Position numbers and translations under genes: made by a program. The notes under the pieces are model-generated. The model ran no database searches. It was not told where the DNA came from and worked only from the letters and a program-made list of their open reading frames with translations. This document shows positions 19,735-28,725 of a stretch of DNA of 34,537 bases, piece after piece. The stretch is from Deltaproteobacteria bacterium (GTDB lineage: Bacteria > JAGRBM01 > JAHCIT01): assembly GCA_026129095.1 (NCBI GenBank), contig JAHCIT010000016.1, positions 1-34,537 of the forward strand. Reading direction: 5' to 3'. Every line of letters begins with the position of its first letter. The first letter of the stretch is position 1.

Positions 19735-20484
19735 ATGGACCGGGTGGTGGCGGTTCTTTCGGTTGCGCTGGCCAATATACGGCAGCGCTACGCCACCATG
19801 TCCGGCGGTCTCATCTGGACCGTGCTCCGTCCACTGCTTCTGGCAGGAATCTTTACCGTCGTATTCGGCGGGATTTTTGGCGGTCGCAGCAGCTATGTGG
19901 TCTGGATGCTGTCGGGCTTTATTCCCTGGATTTTCACGGACGAGGCAGTCCGCAGCGGAGCCCGGACGTATCTCTCACAGTCGTCGCTTCTCAGAAGCCA
20001 CCAGTCGCACCCGGAACTGCTCGCGGCGATAAGCGCGGCCGAGGGCGCCATCCTGCTTGGGGCCGGCACGGGCGCTGTCTGGCTTGTCTATCTCGCCGGG
20101 GTCCGCCCGCTGTCGGCCAGTGATCTCCTCATTCCGCTGGCGGTGTTCGTGGCTTTTCTGACCATCTGGGGAGCCGTGCTCCTGGCGGCCCTTCTGGTGA
20201 CGGTCATCCGTGATCTGGAGCCGTTGATTGAGCCAGTCATGACCGTCGTCTTCTGGTCAGCGCCTGTTGTTTACCGGCCGGAGGTACTTCCCGTGAGGAT
20301 GAGGGTATTTCTGGAGTGGTGGCCCCCGGCCGCCTGGGCGCGTATCTGGCAGGCGCTGGTTGGCGAAGGGGCGATGCCGGTTTTGACCGATATTGCCGTG
20401 GCTCTGGGAACGGCTGCCGTCCTGTTGCTGTCAGGCCTGCTGCTGACCCGGTGGAGGGTGGCGCTCATTACCGACCGGGTGTGA
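19735..20484 (+). CDS. ABC-2-type glycan exporter permease (Wzm-like)
   Basis: The product has 249 residues, close to the usual 250-270, with six predicted membrane helices. Near the N-terminus it has the family-like segment RQRYATMSGGLIWTVLRPLLLAG, the coupling-helix region of Wzm permeases, and the later pattern YRPEVLPVRMRVFLEWWPPAAW resembles the NP..y.l..lNP..... stretch of that family. It would pair with the ATPase encoded 13 bp downstream to export an O-antigen, capsule or teichoic-type polymer across the inner membrane. The start is taken as ATG at 19735, where similarity begins; AGCGG lies close to it. The reading frame is open further upstream, in antisense sequence. Confidence 0.82.
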   Translation: MDRVVAVLSVALANIRQRYATMSGGLIWTVLRPLLLAGIFTVVFGGIFGGRSSYVVWMLSGFIPWIFTDEAVRSGARTYLSQSSLLRSHQSHPELLAAISAAEGAILLGAGTGAVWLVYLAGVRPLSASDLLIPLAVFVAFLTIWGAVLLAALLVTVIRDLEPLIEPVMTVVFWSAPVVYRPEVLPVRMRVFLEWWPPAAWARIWQALVGEGAMPVLTDIAVALGTAAVLLLSGLLLTRWRVALITDRV

Positions 20485-20497
20485 CGAAACACGCCGG

Positions 20498-21709
20498 GTG
20501 ATGGTGATGGACGCTATACTGGAATCCTGTATGGAACCCGCCACCGTTTCGATCCGGTCTCTCAGCAAATACTACCCGGCGGTGTCGGGGTTCGGGCATA
20601 ACATGCAGGCGCTCATGACCGGCCGCTGGCCGGTCACGGGCGGGGTGCCCGCTCTCGATGACGTCAGCCTGGATATTGCCGCCGGTGAGGCGGTCGGACT
20701 GATTGGCCGGAACGGTTCGGGCAAGACAACACTCCTCCGGCTCATTGCCGGCGTCTCGGCTCCCACCGGCGGGGAGATCCGGCTGCCCGGCCAGATCAGT
20801 TCGCTGATCGAGCTTGGCGCAGGTTTCTCGCCCCAGCTGGACGCGGTGCGGAATATCCGCCGCGAGTGCGCCCTCACCGGCCTCCCGGTCCGCTGGGCTG
20901 ACGCCCATATGGACCGGATACTGGGGTTTGCGGAGCTTCCCTCGGAGGTTGCCCGCCGCCCGCTGGGTACCTGGTCCACGGGCGAGCGGATGCGGCTGGG
21001 GTTTGCGCTGGCGGTGACCCGGCCGGCCAGCCTGCTGGTGATCGATGAGCTGCTGGCCGTGGGCGACGAGAGGTTTCACCAGCGGTGCCTTGAGACATTC
21101 CGCGATCTTCGCCGGGCCGGATGCACGGTGGTGCTGGCGAGCCATGCCCTCGGGCAGGTGCGGGCGGTCTGCGACCGGGTGGTGTGGCTGGAAGGCGGCC
21201 GGGTGAGGTCGCTTGGCCCGGCCTGGCAGGTTACGGAAGACTACCGGCGGGAAATGAGCCGGCTTCCGGAGCCTCCGGCAGATCAGCAAGAGTCAGCCAC
21301 GGATGCCCGGCGTGATTTCGTGATCGAGCGGGTCGTGATCGAGCCGGGGCTTGTGCCCCTGGGCTCGGCCATTTCCATCCGGGTTCAATACCGGGCCGCC
21401 CGCACCGTTGCGCGGCCGAACCTGGGCGTGGCGATTCACCGCGACGATGGTGTGCTCTGCTACGGAACATCGAGCGTGAAACTGGGTATCGAACGGGACG
21501 AGATGCCCCCGGGAACCGGTGTCGCGGAGGCGGTGATACCCGGCTGCCCGCTGCTTCCCGGCCGGTATTTCGTCACCGTCGCGCTTTTTGATGCCGATGA
21601 CGTGGTGAAATACGACTACCACGACCGGCGCTACAGCTTCACGGTCACGGGAACCACCCGCGATGACGGCGTGAGCCGGATCGAAATGCGCATGGACTGG
21701 GGCCGGTAG
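20498..21709 (+). CDS. ABC exporter ATPase with C-terminal sugar-binding-type domain (Wzt-like)
   Basis: The protein has about 400 residues. The N-terminal nucleotide-binding domain has Walker A GRNGSGKTT, Q-loop near SSLIELGAGFSPQ, signature STGERMRLGFA, Walker B LLVIDELLAVGD and H-loop ASHAL, in the form typical of O-antigen/capsule exporters. The insertion YYPAVSGFGHNMQALMTG before the core is also Wzt-like. From residue about 262 a beta-rich domain follows, matching the Wzt C-terminal carbohydrate-binding module that reads the capped end of the polymer. The start is uncertain: GTG at 20498, or ATG at 20501, 20507 or 20531. It completes a two-gene operon with the permease and converges with the SCP2-like gene, leaving 1 bp. 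Confidence 0.85.
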   Translation: MMVMDAILESCMEPATVSIRSLSKYYPAVSGFGHNMQALMTGRWPVTGGVPALDDVSLDIAAGEAVGLIGRNGSGKTTLLRLIAGVSAPTGGEIRLPGQISSLIELGAGFSPQLDAVRNIRRECALTGLPVRWADAHMDRILGFAELPSEVARRPLGTWSTGERMRLGFALAVTRPASLLVIDELLAVGDERFHQRCLETFRDLRRAGCTVVLASHALGQVRAVCDRVVWLEGGRVRSLGPAWQVTEDYRREMSRLPEPPADQQESATDARRDFVIERVVIEPGLVPLGSAISIRVQYRAARTVARPNLGVAIHRDDGVLCYGTSSVKLGIERDEMPPGTGVAEAVIPGCPLLPGRYFVTVALFDADDVVKYDYHDRRYSFTVTGTTRDDGVSRIEMRMDWGR

Positions 21710-21710
21710 C

Positions 21711-22193
21711 CTATTCCAGGGGCCTGCGCGTGGAGCGTATCTTCTGGCGGATTGCCGTCAGCGATCCCAGTCCCTTTCGTTTCAGGAACTCCATCATCGG
21801 CGGTCCACCGAGCCGCAGCAGCCCGAAATAGCCGTGCCGCCAGAGGGTCCACACCCCGGAGTGGATATTGCCCCTGACCTTGATCGCTGGGTCGTCGCTC
21901 GCGGCCATCTCCAGAATGCAGAGAGCATAGGCGGAAAGGGTTTCGTCCGTCAGCGACACGAGCCGTTCCGCGGCGGCATCCGGAACGGTAATGGTGAGGT
22001 CCACCGGCTCTCCCGCGTACGGGTCAAGCCGCGGCTGGCCGCGGTGAGCGGTAAACAGGTATTCACCGCCATGACCGGTCAGCCGGAGGCGCAGCGCGGC
22101 CCTGTCCGATAGCGGCGCGACCGCCCGCCGGGAGACTTCACGCTCCTCGAAAAAGGACTTCAGCCTCAGGTAAACGGGGCTGGCTGGTGTCAC
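21711..22193 (-). CDS. SCP2-like lipid-binding-fold protein
   Basis: The product has 160 residues. The middle (about 50-125) shows the SCP2 sterol-carrier pattern: GGEYLFTAHRGQPRLDPYAGEPVDLTITVPDAAAERLV, then AIKVRGNIHSGVW. By family knowledge this fold holds lipids or acyl-CoA in a hydrophobic tunnel, and bacterial single-domain relatives assist quinone or lipid metabolism. The GTG at 22193 is chosen since GCCGGAG is 5 nt upstream and it overlaps the preceding stop codon as GTGA (22190-22193). It is thus the last gene of the radical SAM operon. A longer frame to 22259 is possible but would lie entirely inside the preceding gene. Confidence 0.7.
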   Translation of the reverse strand: MTPASPVYLRLKSFFEEREVSRRAVAPLSDRAALRLRLTGHGGEYLFTAHRGQPRLDPYAGEPVDLTITVPDAAAERLVSLTDETLSAYALCILEMAASDDPAIKVRGNIHSGVWTLWRHGYFGLLRLGGPPMMEFLKRKGLGSLTAIRQKIRSTRRPLE

Positions 22194-24064
22194 GGCAACT
22201 CCGGCGTCCCGGCGGCCTGAAGCACCTTCCCGCAGGAAGTCAGGTACCCGCCATCCCATGACTTCAGGCGGAACGGTTCCGGCAGGTTCTCCAGCCAGTA
22301 GGGACCGGATTCCAGTTCCTGGAAGAACTGGTCGAACGGCCGGATGTAGGGAAGCGGCTGCGAGAGGTAGTCCTCCGTGTAGTAACGGTCCAGGACGGCC
22401 GCATGAAAATCCGGATGCCGGCGGCAGAACGATGCCGCCCCCGCTGCATCACGCGAATACAGGAACGCAAGGGCCTCAAAGGTCCGTTCTTTCATGATTG
22501 GCCACGTGACCGCGCTGATTGGCGAGGCACTGGTATAGGAAATGTACACAGACCGGAGGCCGTACCCCATAACGCAATCGGCCGCGTAAGGATGAGTGAC
22601 GATCATCGTGTCGTTCGGAAGTTGGGCAGCAGTTTCATACAGGGAGACATCCTCACACCTGGTATGATCCCACAGGGGACCGGCGGCCGCTGTCAGGGCG
22701 ATGACCCCGATCGCGGCAGCGGGCAAAGTCTTCGGAAACGGGATCAGACCCGCCGAAACGGAATGGCGGATCGTGTGTGCGAACATGAGCGAGAGGCTGA
22801 CCGGGAAGAAGTAGCGGAACTGGTGGGGGGCATAATAGAAGCGGATGCCGACGATCGGGTGCGTGAGAAACACAAACGCCGTCATGAACAGCGCCGAGAG
22901 GAGCAGGATAAGGGCAATCCGGTCGGTTACGGGAGGCGGGGCGGAGAGACGGAGCAGGATAAGCCAGAGCGCCGCGAGCATGGCGGTTCCGGCCATCGCG
23001 CCCAGCCTGCCGCCGGCGACCAAAGCCAGCAGCAGCCCCGCCACGGACAGGAGTCCGGCCGCTCTTGTCCACCTCGCGGCTCCGTATCTCCCGGTCCGGT
23101 GGCGCGAACGCGCATGGAGGCCGCACAGCACGGCGAGGACGAGGGCGAGGGTGAGGTAAGGGGCCGTCTCTGGCGTGATGGGCCGCCGCGAGTAGAACAG
23201 GAGCTGGGCGATGAAATCCCAGGAAAAGACGTATGAGGGCGTGTGGTCAATGAGCACCTGGACCGGATGGCCGTGTCCGCCCGGCCCGAACTCCGGCCGC
23301 TGGAATATTTCGTCATAGGATGGCGTCGAATAAACCTGCCGCTCCGGAGCCCACACGTAACCAATGGCAAAAGCCAGAAGAAACGAACCCGCGATGGCGA
23401 GGCCGCCCCGGACGGCCTTTCCGGTATCGCGTCCGGGTGCAGTGATGAAATCCGAGATCGCCACTGAAAGGCCGGTCAGCAGCATCACTGGTGCGAGAAG
23501 CGCATAGGAAAAAATGGTCAGGAAGATGACCGCTCCGGCGGCAGCCCAGGCCCGCCGCTGGAGCGCCGTGATGTACAGGAGCGTGAGCGGCAGGGCGAAC
23601 ACCCGCCAGGACCCGGTGTAGAAGTAGTGCCAGCGGCAGAGAAGCAGCAGAATTGCCACGGCCAGCCAGGCGGTCTTCACGTCCCGGCAGGCCCGGAACG
23701 TGTAGTGGAAAAGAAGCACACCTGCCAGCGGGATCAGGAGGAGCGGCAGCAGTTTTGACAGGGTCAGGGGATGGACGAATGGGAACAGAATCCCATACAG
23801 ATAGACCGCGCCGCGGGGTGCGTACGCGATGAGCGTATTTGCCGCCAAATCGTCTGGGAAAATATCTGGATTAACGCCCTGTGCCAGATAGGCCATGACC
23901 AGCGAATCGCCTTCGATCTGGTAGGGGTCACTAAACAGCGGATACTGGAAAGTGGCGGCGATTACCGCAGAAAACAGAAGTGCACAATAATAGTGGGTGT
24001 TCAGACTATCCGGACGACGTTGTATGTTATGTTGGAGTGCAGCCCTGACAATAATCTTCGTCAT
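22190..24064 (-). CDS. Polytopic membrane protein, possible GT-C-like glycosyltransferase
   Basis: The product has 624 residues with about twelve hydrophobic segments spread through residues 25-470 and a soluble C-terminal domain (475-624). The first loop has acidic residues followed by GVNPDIFPDDL, and the C-terminal region includes a segment like the periplasmic domain of GT-C enzymes (FDQFFQELESGPYWLENLPEPFRL). No specific family is certain. The ATG at 24064 is preceded directly by an in-frame stop and has no strong ribosome site. The first 40 codons have lower GC than the rest of the gene, continuing the composition of the radical SAM gene beside it. It sits in an operon between that gene (43 bp upstream) and the SCP2-like gene. 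Confidence 0.6.
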   Translation of the reverse strand: MTKIIVRAALQHNIQRRPDSLNTHYYCALLFSAVIAATFQYPLFSDPYQIEGDSLVMAYLAQGVNPDIFPDDLAANTLIAYAPRGAVYLYGILFPFVHPLTLSKLLPLLLIPLAGVLLFHYTFRACRDVKTAWLAVAILLLLCRWHYFYTGSWRVFALPLTLLYITALQRRAWAAAGAVIFLTIFSYALLAPVMLLTGLSVAISDFITAPGRDTGKAVRGGLAIAGSFLLAFAIGYVWAPERQVYSTPSYDEIFQRPEFGPGGHGHPVQVLIDHTPSYVFSWDFIAQLLFYSRRPITPETAPYLTLALVLAVLCGLHARSRHRTGRYGAARWTRAAGLLSVAGLLLALVAGGRLGAMAGTAMLAALWLILLRLSAPPPVTDRIALILLLSALFMTAFVFLTHPIVGIRFYYAPHQFRYFFPVSLSLMFAHTIRHSVSAGLIPFPKTLPAAAIGVIALTAAAGPLWDHTRCEDVSLYETAAQLPNDTMIVTHPYAADCVMGYGLRSVYISYTSASPISAVTWPIMKERTFEALAFLYSRDAAGAASFCRRHPDFHAAVLDRYYTEDYLSQPLPYIRPFDQFFQELESGPYWLENLPEPFRLKSWDGGYLTSCGKVLQAAGTPELP

Positions 24065-24107
24065 TCAGTCAGCACTAAAATGGTTCATAGGTGCGGGCTT
24101 TTGTAAC

Positions 24108-25628
24108 TTATGCGGCGAACTGTGTTTGGAGACGCAGAGGCCGGTATAGTTCGGCAGGCAGCTTGTAAGCGAAATAGTTACTCACAGCACCTTCTTCGGT
24201 ATCCTGCTTCAACAACATATTTGGCAGTCGGCCTTTGAATGCAAAAGACAGGATTGCTTCAGGAATAATCCGTATCAGTTCTGGCCGAATATACATTTTC
24301 TTGAGCAGATGGCCCACATAGGCTGGCCGGAGGTAATAGCGCCGAGTGAACTCCTGCCGAAGCCGGTAAAGCTCCTTGGTGGGAATATGGGGCGTCTTTA
24401 CAGTTGCTTCACGTATGTTGAAATGGTCCGTATCGTCTGTCAGCAGCAGCCCTTGTTCATCAACCTGCCGCCGGAATTCCGTTCCTGCAAACGGTGTGAC
24501 AAAAAACACGCCAAGCATATCGATTGGTTGTTTCAAGAGCCACTGGAATGATTTTTCGAGTGATTCTGGGGTATCCCAAGGAAATCCTATAATCCAGCCA
24601 CCCGATATGGTGATACCCTTGTCGGCTATCATGCGGAGGGACGCAGATGCCTCTTCAATATCATAGTGCTTTTTCATTTTAGCTCCCCGCTCGGTGTCAG
24701 TGGCTTCAAGCCCTAATACCATATAACGGGATCCGGCAGCGTACATCGTGTCCACTAATTCCTTCGACATGTCATCTACCCGCGCAAAGGAACCCCAGCG
24801 CAAACTCTTTTCCATGCCCCGACGCACTATTTCATTGCAGATTTCCACGACCCATCGCGGACGGACCGTGAACTCTTCATCACGAAAGAAAACATTATTT
24901 ACTCCATAATTATTTGCGAGATGCTCCAACTCATCAACTACTGATTCCGGAGTCCGGCTGGTCCATGCGCTTCCCCACAGCGCCGGTGTCTGGCAGAAGG
25001 TACATTTGTACGGGCAGCCCCGCGAGGCCTGTACGGAGAGAAACCGTGATTTTTTTACTGGATGGGTCAGCATTGCATGGAATTGGAACTGGTTGATCGG
25101 AAGGCCTTCCCGCATAGGAAACGGTATGCTCGTAATGCGTTTGATCCGGGTGCGGCGTTCAGTTGCCTGGTAACCGTCTCGGGTCTTGTACGCGATCCCT
25201 TGTACTTCCTCGATCTGCATCTTGCCTTCAAAACAGTCCAGAACTTCCAGGATCGTTTCCTCGCCCTCGCCAATGACCACGCAATCCACGGCCGGGTCGA
25301 GTATCGCGGAGGGGTCGCCGGATACGTGCCAGCCGCCATAAACCACCTTGCATCCGTATCGGGCTTTGACCGCCCTAGCGAACTCCAAGCCGTTCTTGAA
25401 GTTTTCCGTCATGGCGGTAAACCCGACCACGTCAGGCTGAAACTCGTCTAGCTCGGCGAACAGCCGTCGGGCATCCTCCACTTTGGAATTGAACATGTCC
25501 CGTATCCGGACATCATGCCCTGCATCGCGGCAAACGGCCGAGATATAAGCGAGCCCCAGTGGTTCCATCCATACGGACACATCGACATAGCTAAAATTTG
25601 ACGGCGGATTGATGAAGAACAGTTTCAT
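24108..25628 (-). CDS. B12-binding-domain radical SAM protein
   Basis: The protein has 506 residues. Residues 1-135 form a cobalamin-binding Rossmann-like domain (FINPPSN, VVGFTAMTENF, VVYGGWHVSG, VVIGEGE). The radical SAM motif CxxxCxxC is C205, C209 and C212 in ASRGCPYKCTFCQTP, followed by a TIM-barrel with GGWIIGFPWDTPESLE and a C-terminal extension of about 120 residues. Enzymes of this class (the B12-radical SAM methylases and BchE- or HpnJ-like ring-forming enzymes) methylate or rearrange unreactive carbons, often of lipids. AGGTG overlaps the stop of the upstream radical SAM gene. By hand count 24121-24300 is about 46% G+C, against about 59% in 25981-26160, which suggests transfer from another source. 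Confidence 0.9.
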   Translation of the reverse strand: MKLFFINPPSNFSYVDVSVWMEPLGLAYISAVCRDAGHDVRIRDMFNSKVEDARRLFAELDEFQPDVVGFTAMTENFKNGLEFARAVKARYGCKVVYGGWHVSGDPSAILDPAVDCVVIGEGEETILEVLDCFEGKMQIEEVQGIAYKTRDGYQATERRTRIKRITSIPFPMREGLPINQFQFHAMLTHPVKKSRFLSVQASRGCPYKCTFCQTPALWGSAWTSRTPESVVDELEHLANNYGVNNVFFRDEEFTVRPRWVVEICNEIVRRGMEKSLRWGSFARVDDMSKELVDTMYAAGSRYMVLGLEATDTERGAKMKKHYDIEEASASLRMIADKGITISGGWIIGFPWDTPESLEKSFQWLLKQPIDMLGVFFVTPFAGTEFRRQVDEQGLLLTDDTDHFNIREATVKTPHIPTKELYRLRQEFTRRYYLRPAYVGHLLKKMYIRPELIRIIPEAILSFAFKGRLPNMLLKQDTEEGAVSNYFAYKLPAELYRPLRLQTQFAA

Positions 25629-25636
25629 GGGTCACC

Positions 25637-27193
25637 TCAGGCAGCCTGGCGCTGTTTCCGGTTCAGGTTTGGGGGTTCCGAGTATGTGGCAGCGGCCGGG
25701 CTGAAAAAACGCTTCAGCCCCAGATGATGCGCGTAGTGCTTGAGGTAACGGCGAACCATGGCTTCCTCATTCGCTCCGCTGCGGTTCAGCATCCGCGAAA
25801 TGGCATAGGAAACACCCATGAAACCGAATGGCGGCAGGAACCGCCAGAGCCGCCGGTCGAGAATTGCGTTCAGGGTTTTCTTCGGCAGCACCTTGATGAG
25901 AACAAACAGGTTGTAGAACTGCCGCGACATCGGCGAGGGGTTGTACCCGCCGGTCATGACCGACCCCAGTCCCGCGCCCGCATCCAGCGATCTGACGTCG
26001 GTGTCGCTGAGGTAGCCCATCTGCCGGGCCGTCTCCACGATCTCCGTGTTCGGGTAGTAGCGGAGCCAGTAGAACTTGATCACATCGGGACGGTGCTCAT
26101 TGTAGAACCGGGCCATCTCCACGAGATCGTCCTCGGTTTCGCCGGGCAGGTTAACGATGTTCTCCGCGGCCACAGCCACCCGGTTGGCCCGGAGCCGTGC
26201 AAACGCGTCCCGCACCTGGTCGTTGCTTTCCCCGCGGTTCAGGATCGCCTTTTTCTTGCCCGCCTGGGTCGAGACCGACTGCACACCCATGTCCACCTTG
26301 ACGCAGCCGGAACGGCCCAGCAGTTCGGCGCGCTTTTCGTTCACCATGGACGGATAGACGCAGCACATGTAGGGGATGCCGATTTCCTTCTCGTAGCGCG
26401 GGGCGAACTCCTCGAACCACTTCATGCCGACGGCGAATATCTCGTCGTAGAAGTTGACGACCACCGGCCGGTAGACCGTCTTTGCCCATTTGAGCTCGGC
26501 GATCACGTCGTCAACCGAACGGGCCCGCAGGTAGTTGTCATCGCCTTCATACACGCGGTGCAGGAGGTTCGAGTTGCAGAACGAGCATTTGTACGGACAA
26601 CCCCGGCTCGTCATGATCGTATAGACGTCGGACGGATAGAGCCCCGTATTCTCGTACATCGTCTTGTCTGCCCAGGGGATGGTGTCGAGGTCGCGGATCA
26701 GCGGACGGGGTTCGTTGACCCGGATGCGGCCGCCCTCGCGGATGACGAGGTTGGGCATGTCGGGCCGGACCTTGCCGCGCCCGATGGCGTCCACCAGCTC
26801 GACAATCGCCTCCTCGCCCTCGCCCCGCATGGCGAAGTTGCAAAAGGAGTTGGCGGCGAGTGTTTCTTCCGGCGCGCTGGTGACGTGGATGCCGCCAGCG
26901 ATGATCGGCACGCTGGAAAGCTCGCGGATCCGCCGCCCCACCTCCTGGAACCAGGGGTATTCATCGGTCACGACCGAGAAGGCGACGATATCCGGGTTCC
27001 AGTCCACGACGGACCGGGCGACCTGGGCGGTCCGGGCGAACCGGCGCGCAAGGAACGGGATGCGCACGAAGGCGTCGTCGAACAGTTGCGGGTCATAGAA
27101 AAGCCGGGTCTCGTGTCCCTCGCGCTTGAGCACGGCCGAGAGATACTCGACCGCGAGGCTTTCATAGGCTGGGTATACAAACGCGATTTTCAT
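25637..27193 (-). CDS. B12-binding-domain radical SAM protein
   Basis: Taking the ATG at 27193, the product has 518 residues. A cobalamin-binding domain lies at about 1-135 (MKIAFVYPAYES, VVTDEYPWF, IIAGGIHVTSAPEE, RGEGEEAIVELV). The radical SAM cysteines are C199, C203 and C206 in TSRGCPYKCSFCNSN, followed by the barrel pattern ENIVNLPGETEDDLVE. It is a different member of the same broad group as the next gene, sharing little identity, so the pair are not simple duplicates. Both belong to the same operon (8 nt apart). A start at 27289 would add 32 unconserved residues. Its GC is close to the window average. The reaction cannot be assigned from sequence alone. Confidence 0.9.
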   Translation of the reverse strand: MKIAFVYPAYESLAVEYLSAVLKREGHETRLFYDPQLFDDAFVRIPFLARRFARTAQVARSVVDWNPDIVAFSVVTDEYPWFQEVGRRIRELSSVPIIAGGIHVTSAPEETLAANSFCNFAMRGEGEEAIVELVDAIGRGKVRPDMPNLVIREGGRIRVNEPRPLIRDLDTIPWADKTMYENTGLYPSDVYTIMTSRGCPYKCSFCNSNLLHRVYEGDDNYLRARSVDDVIAELKWAKTVYRPVVVNFYDEIFAVGMKWFEEFAPRYEKEIGIPYMCCVYPSMVNEKRAELLGRSGCVKVDMGVQSVSTQAGKKKAILNRGESNDQVRDAFARLRANRVAVAAENIVNLPGETEDDLVEMARFYNEHRPDVIKFYWLRYYPNTEIVETARQMGYLSDTDVRSLDAGAGLGSVMTGGYNPSPMSRQFYNLFVLIKVLPKKTLNAILDRRLWRFLPPFGFMGVSYAISRMLNRSGANEEAMVRRYLKHYAHHLGLKRFFSPAAATYSEPPNLNRKQRQAA

Positions 27194-27345
27194 CGTCAAA
27201 TATCGGTTCCTGGACTCCGGTTCTGCCGGTTTTCCACCGCCGGTTTTCCGGCCACTCGACGGCTCTTGTGTGAGGGATAAGTCTATCATGCTCCGGCGGG
27301 GACTGCACCCCTCAAAGGCTGCTGAATCCCAATAAAATAGGGCAG

Positions 27346-27367
27346 CCCGCCAGATCTTTCCGGCAGG
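27346..27367 (-). terminator. Possible terminator hairpin before the radical SAM operon
   Basis: In the 192 bp between the radical SAM start and the membrane protein stop, CCTGCC and GGCGGG (one G-U pair) form a 6-bp stem on the minus strand. It is followed after 6 nt by CTATTTTATT. It would terminate the 27386-28543 gene. The weak stem and spaced T-run keep confidence low. The rest of the intergenic stretch should contain the promoter of the radical SAM operon, but I see no clear box. Confidence 0.35.
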
Positions 27368-27385
27368 TTCTGGAAGTGGGCCGTA

Positions 27386-28543
27386 TCACTTCACCGGGGA
27401 TTCAGTCCGTTGACGGAAAAGGGCGGCCGTTTCGGCTGCAAAAATGATCCCCGTCAGTACGGTTGCGCCGAGCAGCACCTCTTTGGCGAGGAAAAGCTCC
27501 GGCCGGAACTCCCCGGCCAGCCAGAAAGCGGCGATGATTACGGTGAGCCATCCTGTTGCCGCCGCCGGGTGAGGCCGCCAGTGAACACACGCGCCGATGA
27601 TTGCGCCAGCCCCGGCGCCCCAGACGAGACGAACCGCCGCCGGGTATCCCCCGTTTCCGGAAATGACGAATGCGAGGAGGCCGGAGACGGTCAGGAGCAG
27701 GGTGGCCAGTGCGGTGGCAGCAGAAAGGTGCCGTGGAAGGAGGGCGACGAGGACGGCGATGGCAAGAATGGTAATAGCCGGTTCCCGCCACAGGCTGATG
27801 TCCTGCTCCATGTAGGCATGACGAAACCCGATGCCGGTGGGTATGAGGTGCATCAGCATAACGGCGGAAAGAATGGCTGCTACCGGCACCATCATTCGCA
27901 GTCTGAATGGAAGCGAAGCCACCGGCGCCGCAGGCGGGGTGGCCCCGTCCTGTATCCTTGCCGCGGTGAGATAGCCCGCCGCAAGCAGCAGGAAGGCCAG
28001 CGCGGACACGGCGGCGCTGCCAAGCATGAACGGGCGAAAATCGTCGGTTGCGAACATACGGAGGGGCGTCAGGAACTGGCCGGCGAGGAAGGTTCCCGCC
28101 AGCCACGCGGCCGGAACCGGGAGGCGTTTCAGGAGGCTCGGCCGGCCGCCTGCCTTGAAGGCGCGATGAGCAAAGGCCAGTACGGCAAAGGACGCGCCAC
28201 GCTCAAAACAGAGAACCAGGACATGGACATCACCCGGATGGCTGGCAACCAGAGGCATGAGCCGGAGGGCCGGAACCGCCAGCGCGGCCAGAACCGGACT
28301 GGCTCCGCGGTCGCCGGGAACCAGAGCCACCATCGCCTTCCACATGAACAGTCCGGAGATGCACCAGCAGGCAACGGCGGCTGCAATCGTTGGGTCTGCC
28401 GTGAGGGGACTATGAAGCTGGTTCAGGCTTTGACCCTCTGCGTACCATGAGCGGACCGAAACGGCGAACCACAGCCCCGCCACGCCTTCCAGGAGGGCGA
28501 ACATCATCAGCAGGATTCCAGAGGTGGCGGACCGGAGGCTCAT
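27386..28543 (-). CDS. Polytopic membrane protein, unknown function
   Basis: The product has 385 residues with about ten hydrophobic segments, few charged residues between them and no recognised catalytic motif. The segment AYMEQDISLWREPAITILA marks a possible extracytoplasmic loop. The ATG at 28543 has no strong ribosome site. It is divergent from the PilZ gene, with 182 bp between them. I do not recognise the family and no functional context stands out; it may be in the same direction as, but not part of, the radical SAM operon. Confidence 0.6.
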   Translation of the reverse strand: MSLRSATSGILLMMFALLEGVAGLWFAVSVRSWYAEGQSLNQLHSPLTADPTIAAAVACWCISGLFMWKAMVALVPGDRGASPVLAALAVPALRLMPLVASHPGDVHVLVLCFERGASFAVLAFAHRAFKAGGRPSLLKRLPVPAAWLAGTFLAGQFLTPLRMFATDDFRPFMLGSAAVSALAFLLLAAGYLTAARIQDGATPPAAPVASLPFRLRMMVPVAAILSAVMLMHLIPTGIGFRHAYMEQDISLWREPAITILAIAVLVALLPRHLSAATALATLLLTVSGLLAFVISGNGGYPAAVRLVWGAGAGAIIGACVHWRPHPAAATGWLTVIIAAFWLAGEFRPELFLAKEVLLGATVLTGIIFAAETAALFRQRTESPVK

Positions 28544-28611
28544 GATTGATTCAAAACGGAACGCCGGCCATTCCGTCAGGATTTCCTCCCTGCCATCATG
28601 GGCGGCGGAAC

Positions 28612-28641
28612 TTGATAGCCACGAATGGAAAAAATCATAAA
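28612..28641 (+). promoter_or_regulatory. Candidate promoter of the PilZ gene
   Basis: TTGATA (28612-28617, 5/6 to the -35 consensus) and CATAAA (28636-28641, 4/6 to -10) are 18 bp apart. They sit about 85 nt before the PilZ start. A hairpin (GCCGCC/GGCGGC, 28681-28701) lies in the leader near the start. Supported only by the matches. Confidence 0.4.
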
Positions 28642-28725
28642 CCTGTTCATGAGCCGATTCTATACCCAGGCAGTAAGCAGGCCGCCATTCATTCCGGCGG
28701 CTGCAGGGATGTGTGCTGAAACCTG

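Noticed and set aside
25724-27280. Plus-strand open frame of 518 codons opposite the second radical SAM gene
   Set aside because: Mirror of a gene with intact CxxxCxxC; the frame is His/Arg/Val-rich with no domain.
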